Assembly (NCBI GenBank): GCA_034698045.1
Contig: JAQGAU010000617.1
Coordinates: forward strand, 1 to 25,635
Length of the DNA stretch: 25,635 nucleotides
Direction: 5' to 3'
Source of the DNA: Paramacrobiotus richtersi
Taxonomy: Eukaryota > Tardigrada > Eutardigrada > Parachela > Macrobiotidae
Shown: piece after piece, positions 21,270 through 25,635 of the stretch
Numbering within the stretch: the stretch's first letter is position 1
How the letters are laid out: the number at the start of each line of letters is the position of its first letter
Program-made: the position numbers and the translations under genes
The notes under the pieces: generated by a model
The model's input: the letters and a program-made list of their open reading frames with translations, nothing else
What the model was told of the DNA's origin: nothing
The model's database searches: none

Positions 21270-21700
21270 CCGCGCCCGTACCAGTACAGGGGGTGTTAAA
21301 ATTTGCCAAAATACTTTCCCCCTTTTTTCGCGCAGTTCGTATACTGGCTCTGAATTATGTGGGATTGCATTAGCTATGGTCAACAACTCTTTTTGAAAAT
21401 TAGTCTCATAACCCTTTTCAAAGTCCAGCTTCTTCTTTCCAATCCTGACCGTATCAAAAACCTGAAATGTAGGCAGACGAGTTTTTCCTGAGTTGGTACA
21501 TAAGCTCCATCCTTGGTCGGCGACATATCGACGTACCACATTCCAACAATACCCAAGAGATAAGATAGTTGGCTACTAATGGTGAACCATCCGTCAAAGG
21601 CCCAGCCCAAGTGAACCGAGTGTAACCGTTGGTTAACACGCGGTTATGCCTATTTCCATCCGGACTCGTAAGGAACGGGTCTGACATGACCGTAATACTG
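21270..21700 (-). pseudogene. Polinton/Maverick integrase relic (F54H12.3-like, C-terminal half)
   Basis: Open frame 21,539-21,267 reads FQVFDTVRIGKKKLDFEKGY then ETNFQKELLTIANAIPHNSE and PVYELREKRGKV. Polinton integrases end with F.VGD.VRISK....FEKGY..N.....F.I........P..Y.L.D..G....G.FY, an excellent match. Upstream in other frames LVANY and VDMSPTK (~21,540-21,570) fit the L..YN...H.SIGM.P segment of the core. The family's catalytic core further upstream (beyond ~21,700) was not recognised. It is a fossil with a few breaks. It directly precedes Gypsy relic D on the same strand. Confidence 0.84.
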
Positions 21701-22989
21701 GTCCGTAGGTGTAGTATATTAATGAACTGCCGGCGCAGCAGTTAGTAGCAGGTAATCCTAGAACAATTATCTGTCAACATTTGGAACAAAAAAGACATAA
21801 GTGGTACTGAACAGAAACGGTGCAACCGAGCATAAGGCTGTCTACCTGCACTAGATGCAATACAGTTGCAGCATACATACCCAGCGCTCGCAAATTGCAT
21901 GCTTAATGGCATTAAAATATATGCGGCCTGGCCTACATATACCGGTTTCCGCTTACTCAACAAAGGAAATCGATTCAAGGCGAAGTGTTGGTGTATCCGG
22001 TTTAAATGCTTTCATGTCAATTCCGCCTTCTTTCACTCCGTAACAATTTCTGTAGATTGTCAAAGTAATGCACAGGAGTCCCGGTAAACTGATTGGTGCG
22101 AACAGGTACGCCATATTCCGCAGGCTGCAGCGATGCCGGACTTTGCTCTAAACAGACGATTAAGTGCGCATTTTCCAGCTGAACAGAGCCGCGCCTGTGC
22201 TCCATATAACTAATTATACATGTTTCCTTGCAGTGCTTGAAATATAAATTGACGATAGCTTTGCGTAGGAGTTCGCGCACAGGATCTCGAGCATTTCATT
22301 GCTTGACCGAAGTTTTCTCGTCCTCGAATATAAAGCGGATATGTAACGAAAAACCGGACTCATTAGAGCAGTATCGGTGTCATATCTTTTGCACACATCC
22401 AGATTTCGTCTCTGAGGATGTACGCCCTGCTATTGGAAACGTAAGTCTAAAAAGTCACGATGTCACAGAGAGACAGCGGGAAAGGCTATCGTTAACTCAA
22501 ACGCCTGTAAACTCGCTTAAGTCCTGAGTGCCATTGCATTTAGATCATGATGGTATACTGATCCGCTGCTTGATAGAAGCATCCAAAATGGACGAAAAAA
22601 CAGTGTTTCTTGGCATCGAAGCATTGTATGCCGACGCCTGTGCAACGCCAGAAACATAAGGCCCCTTGAGTATTCCAGCTTTGAAGTTCCTCACAACATG
22701 CTGTGCTTTAAGCTGGAAGTCTGTATTTCAGCCTCATTGGTTGTGCTAGACGCTCGTCTCATCATTGCCACGATCAGCCGTTTACGTTCCCCCAGGCACA
22801 TCTCAATAATATATATTGCTGACTATGCTGTCAAGCAAGATGTCAATACATACCTGCTGCTTGTGTTTAGTGAAGTTCTACATGAAAGCCGGTATACTGT
22901 TAGTCAGCCAACGTGTAAGATACCCAGACGGTATCTCATACAGCGTTCCTACAACACTTGGTCAGATGGATGCTCAGACTAATGTCGCC
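21701..22989. other. Unassigned stretch
   Basis: Minus frames 22,280-22,017 (87 codons) and 21,978-21,742, and plus frames 22,228-22,527 (99 codons), 22,698-22,982 and 22,816-23,193, do not match families I know. By position it lies between a Gypsy gag relic and a Polinton integrase relic on the minus strand, so decayed pol or Polinton sequence would be expected. Confidence 0.35.
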
Positions 22990-23550
22990 GGGCTGGAATA
23001 TGCCTTCGGCAGTGTCACGATGTATGCCGTTTCCAAGATTGTGGAAGCTGCCTTCGTAAAACAATTACCAACGCCATCCGATCTAACGGATGCGACAAGT
23101 ACTTATACCAAAGTTCGTCTTCAGCGTGGAACATGCAGAAAAGGAAAACCACTGAAAACCGCCGAAATCTTCTACTCGTTGTATCCGGTCTAAGCATTTT
23201 CAAAACTAGATGGTGCTGTCAAAGCTATCTCAGTGAGGACGAAACTGACAATACACTGTACGATTTTATCGTTGCATTATTACAATAATTTTGACGACCT
23301 TATATAGTAATTCCGCACCACATTGCAAACTGGGCAGACGAATCTAACCTGGTCGACGAATATTTCAGTTTATCGAGAACAAATCAGCCACGGTTCGGTA
23401 TTAGGAGACTGCCGCTTTACTGCGGCTGGATTGGCATGGACGTCGAAGTGTGGCAAATGGAGGCGCAGCTGGTGGCATTTTCTCTGTAGAGACTGCTTGA
23501 TCATAAGATGCGCGTCAGAAGAAGAAGCAGCAACTGATGCGCACTGAATG
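22990..23550 (-). pseudogene. Ty3/Gypsy gag relic I
   Basis: Read from 23,550 leftward. The segment LHLPHFDVHANPAA (~23,430-23,475) fits the start of arthropod Gypsy gag (LPPFW..NP..WF.Q.E..F). Open frame 23,203-23,015 carries HPLDRMALV and, in another frame, KAASTILETAYIVT (~23,000-23,045), fitting the later gag motif L..LA..AD.I.E....... The call rests on order and hydrophobic pattern rather than catalytic residues, so it is less sure than the pol relics. It is a fossil with several breaks. It is the only gag-like piece on this strand in the right part and faces inward from the right edge repeat. Confidence 0.55.
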
Positions 23551-24700
23551 GATAACTCCATGCTTTGCGCTGCTTGATTGTCATGGTTAAGAAAACTAAC
23601 TCTATTTAACATATTGACTGTACCAGTGCGCTGTTGTAAACAGGAATTTTTACTGCTGATGTTTACGCTTTCGGCCGTACTACCTTTCACCCTAATCAAC
23701 GATGTCGTCATCAGCTATTTATTTATTATAATAAATTATGCCAACAATTGTAATAGGCTGCCAACGTTGGCAATTTAAAGAGCACAAACAGATGACCAAT
23801 CTGTATTAATTCCAGGAAACGTGCTTATAGGACTCGGCGTAATTCGGGACTTACACCGCCGCTTTTTGGAAAAACGGGCAGCACTTAACAATTGCTTTGG
23901 TTTCTACGCGTGGCACTTACGTTCCATTCAACGATTACAGTCGGCAACAGGCGGTTACTCGCCTTTCCGTTCTTCTTGTTGGACTATTATTTCGGTGCAG
24001 TACTGACTTTGAAGGACGTACAGATATGTGACGGTCCACCAAAAGAAAATGGACAAACATGCATTCTTCAGGTGGGCATTCCGTATGTGAGCGTGACAGT
24101 TTACTACTCTTACTTCTTGTCGCTTTGGTTCTGTCAAGCCAAGTACCTGAAGGTCACAAATTTTATCTCCCGCATGCAAAAGTAGTTGAAGCAATTGTTT
24201 TCGTGATCAACGAACCATTTTGTTGTTGAATCTGGAGATATTTTTCAGCAGTATCGAACCAACACCTCAAGTACTCGTATGCCTGCAGGATACGCGCTCT
24301 CATTGATCGTTACACTTTGACCTGCATGTCTGATTCCCAAGAAATTACTTGCAGTCTTCAGGTTACGGGAAGAGGATAACGAGGAAGCTATGCAGTGCGC
24401 CTGCGAGAGCCCAACCGGATCAGCAGCAGTAAATGAGGAGTGCAGATTTAGTCGTCATACGTGATGACCAGGATTGACTATCTACTTCACTGCCCTGCTA
24501 CAGCATATATTACTTGGTCAAGTTATGTCGCTCTTCTGCATTACAATGGTCTCTGTGTAGTTCTGAATAAAATACAGCACAACGTGGCTAGGCTGCACTG
24601 TTTCGATGCACATCGGGTTACGTCGGGAGCGTTCAAGGCCTTGTGGTTTCGTTCGCCGTCTGCACTTCTTGCGAAAATAATTGTTGTACAAATACGAAAT
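23551..24700. other. Unassigned stretch
   Basis: Overlapping frames at 23,821-24,006 (+), 23,892-24,185 (+), 23,955-24,194 (-) and 24,461-24,703 (+) are unmatched. A run of TATTTATTATAATAAATTAT at ~23,715-23,740 is AT-rich and partly self-complementary. If the right edge repeat is an LTR, this would include leader sequence upstream of the gag relic. Confidence 0.35.
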
Positions 24701-24819
24701 TAATCGTTAACATGCGAGCACTGCAGCAGTTTTCAGCATATTTTTATAAGGATGTCACCTGCTCCTTCATGGATGAGCGTGTTTAGTCTACATCTGGTCT
24801 AAACGAAGTCACGCAAATA

Positions 24820-25043
24820 AACACGTGCAGGGGGCGATTTTGAGATTTAACTCAACCATTCAAAAATGGCTTCAACGGTTGCGAGAAGTCGCAGAATACA
24901 ACATAACTCAATGTTTGGAGAACATTATCACTGGAGGCCCAGGTGGCACCTTACAAAACGTTGCCAATGTTTGGGCCTGCCGAACAGAATCAGTGGGTCA
25001 AGAATCATGGAATTCGGATAAAACTTTTACTAACCTTAATTGA
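24820..25043 (+). pseudogene. Second Merlin transposase fragment
   Basis: Open frame 24,825-25,043 reads FNSTIQKWLQRLREVAEYNI then LENIITGGPGGTLQ. In Merlin transposases the helix ..S..T...W....REVC..Y is followed by IGGPG..VEIDES, the first catalytic Asp segment. The first relic at the left edge has the related TVRWL and QLREVSKYE. The sequence drifts after GGPGGTLQ, where the catalytic segment should follow, and nothing of the later DDE domain (WVFGG) is recognisable. This is a truncated, inactive DNA transposon piece in the same orientation as the left one. Confidence 0.6.
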
Positions 25044-25508
25044 GAACTTGAAGAAGTTACCTTGGACAAGACTGTACTTCCCGCTGCGGAAGTTGTCTGT
25101 TATGAGATATGACAAAGCATCATGTGAATACACTTTCATATTCTTCTTCTTCGACTTCTGGAACGTCCTCGCTTCCAGCATCCTGATAAGATACGTTTGA
25201 GAAGATGTGAGTCCATCTTGTATTTTCTGTGAAAAGTTGTGACGTCCTTCTGGGCGTTCCGCGAAAAGATGCGGGCCTTTCCAGGCAATCTGGGATGACG
25301 CGTTATACGAGGAAAATTATGACTTTTGTGATTCATTGTGGCATCCTTTTGGGTTGCCTTCGGATTCCTCTCAGGGGTAACTCCATGGATTCTCGGTCAG
25401 GATTCCCTTCGATTCCTCCATTTTTCGACGCACGTGCTAGTACATCAGTGATATCCACGATGTATTGGATCGTTAACCTTGAGACATTGTATACCAGACG
25501 TCAGAAAC
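25044..25508. other. No gene seen before the right edge repeat
   Basis: A minus-strand frame at 25,136-25,336 ends in an arginine/serine-rich tail that only reflects a TTCTTCTTC run. No protein similarity was found. It may be leader DNA of the element that owns the right edge repeat. Confidence 0.45.
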
Positions 25509-25632
25509 CACAAGAGTCTTATGAAAAACACTCCCGCTTTGGCTCGCACTCGTTCAGTCGTAATAACTGGTTTTCTTTATTCAATCACAAGATAAATTTC
25601 AGTGCATTGCATAGCGGCTTAAATATCCACGC
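25509..25632 (-). repeat. Right copy of the edge inverted repeat (LTR-like or TIR)
   Basis: This is the inverted partner of the left edge repeat. Read on the minus strand it starts GCGTGGATATTTAAGCCG, carries the same TATA-like and AATAAA signals, and ends with GACTCTTGTG. Downstream on the same strand a Gypsy gag relic begins near 23,550, which suits a 5' LTR plus leader pointing into the window, though a Merlin fragment and about 2 kb of unassigned DNA lie between. The high identity of the two copies contrasts with the strong decay of everything between them. Confidence 0.85.
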
Positions 25633-25635
25633 CTG

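Noticed and set aside
25136-25336. SR-rich protein on the minus strand
   Set aside because: The Arg/Ser tail is a by-product of a TTCTTCTTC simple run; the rest has no similarity.
1-25635. The whole window as one intact Polinton with 130-bp terminal inverted repeats
   Set aside because: Only three Polinton genes are seen, each partial, and most of the interior is Gypsy DNA; the edge repeats look LTR-like and flanks are not visible for a 6-bp duplication.
1-25635. tRNA, rRNA, CRISPR arrays, bacterial operons, riboswitches
   Set aside because: No clover-leaf, no regular spacer-repeat array, no ribosomal or operon-like gene order was seen on either strand.

Overview
The window reads as eukaryotic, most likely animal, non-genic DNA: a graveyard of old transposable elements with no intact host gene that I can support. 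Evidence for an animal host is the combination of a Merlin-type DNA transposon (an animal-rich relative of bacterial IS1016/ISXO2), many Ty3/Gypsy retrotransposon pieces, and Polinton/Maverick pieces (protein-primed DNA polymerase B, F54H12.3-like integrase, jelly-roll capsid protein). Almost every protein homology is spread over several frames with stops, so these are fossils. None of the open frames longer than 100 codons looks like a functional modern gene.

Layout. Both window edges carry the same ~125-130 bp sequence in inverted orientation (1-133 and 25,509-25,632), with a TATA-like box and an AATAAA signal, as in the R/U5 part of an LTR. Left part: a 16-bp tandem repeat (497-556), a Merlin transposase relic (562-1,219, +), a Gypsy relic on + with gag zinc knuckle, protease, RNase H and integrase (2,670-4,790), and unassigned DNA to ~6,900. 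Middle left: two independent Gypsy reverse-transcriptase relics on the minus strand (8,400-8,050 and 7,475-6,940) and a 270-bp direct-repeat pair (8,520-8,804 and 11,814-12,100).

Centre: a Gypsy RT relic on + (13,140-14,830) split by a ~960-bp array of a ~219-bp tandem repeat, a second related RT piece (15,920-16,065), then Polinton remains: capsid-like on minus (16,790-16,370) abutting the C-terminal part of DNA polymerase B on + (16,790-17,322). Right part, nearly all minus strand: Gypsy RNase H (17,450-17,310), a hairpin flanked by direct repeats (17,782-17,874), two different Gypsy integrase relics (18,150-17,876 and 19,290-18,430), a PIF1-type helicase relic (19,925-19,310), another Gypsy relic (21,240-20,300), the C-terminal half of a Polinton integrase (21,700-21,270), and a Gypsy gag relic (23,550-22,990). 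A second Merlin piece lies near the right edge (24,820-25,000, +).

Nothing here works together as a living operon or pathway. The functional hypothesis worth testing is locus-level: dense, nested, mixed-family fragments in both orientations are what piRNA clusters and pericentromeric heterochromatin look like. All family calls come from reading conserved motifs by eye; element boundaries are approximate.
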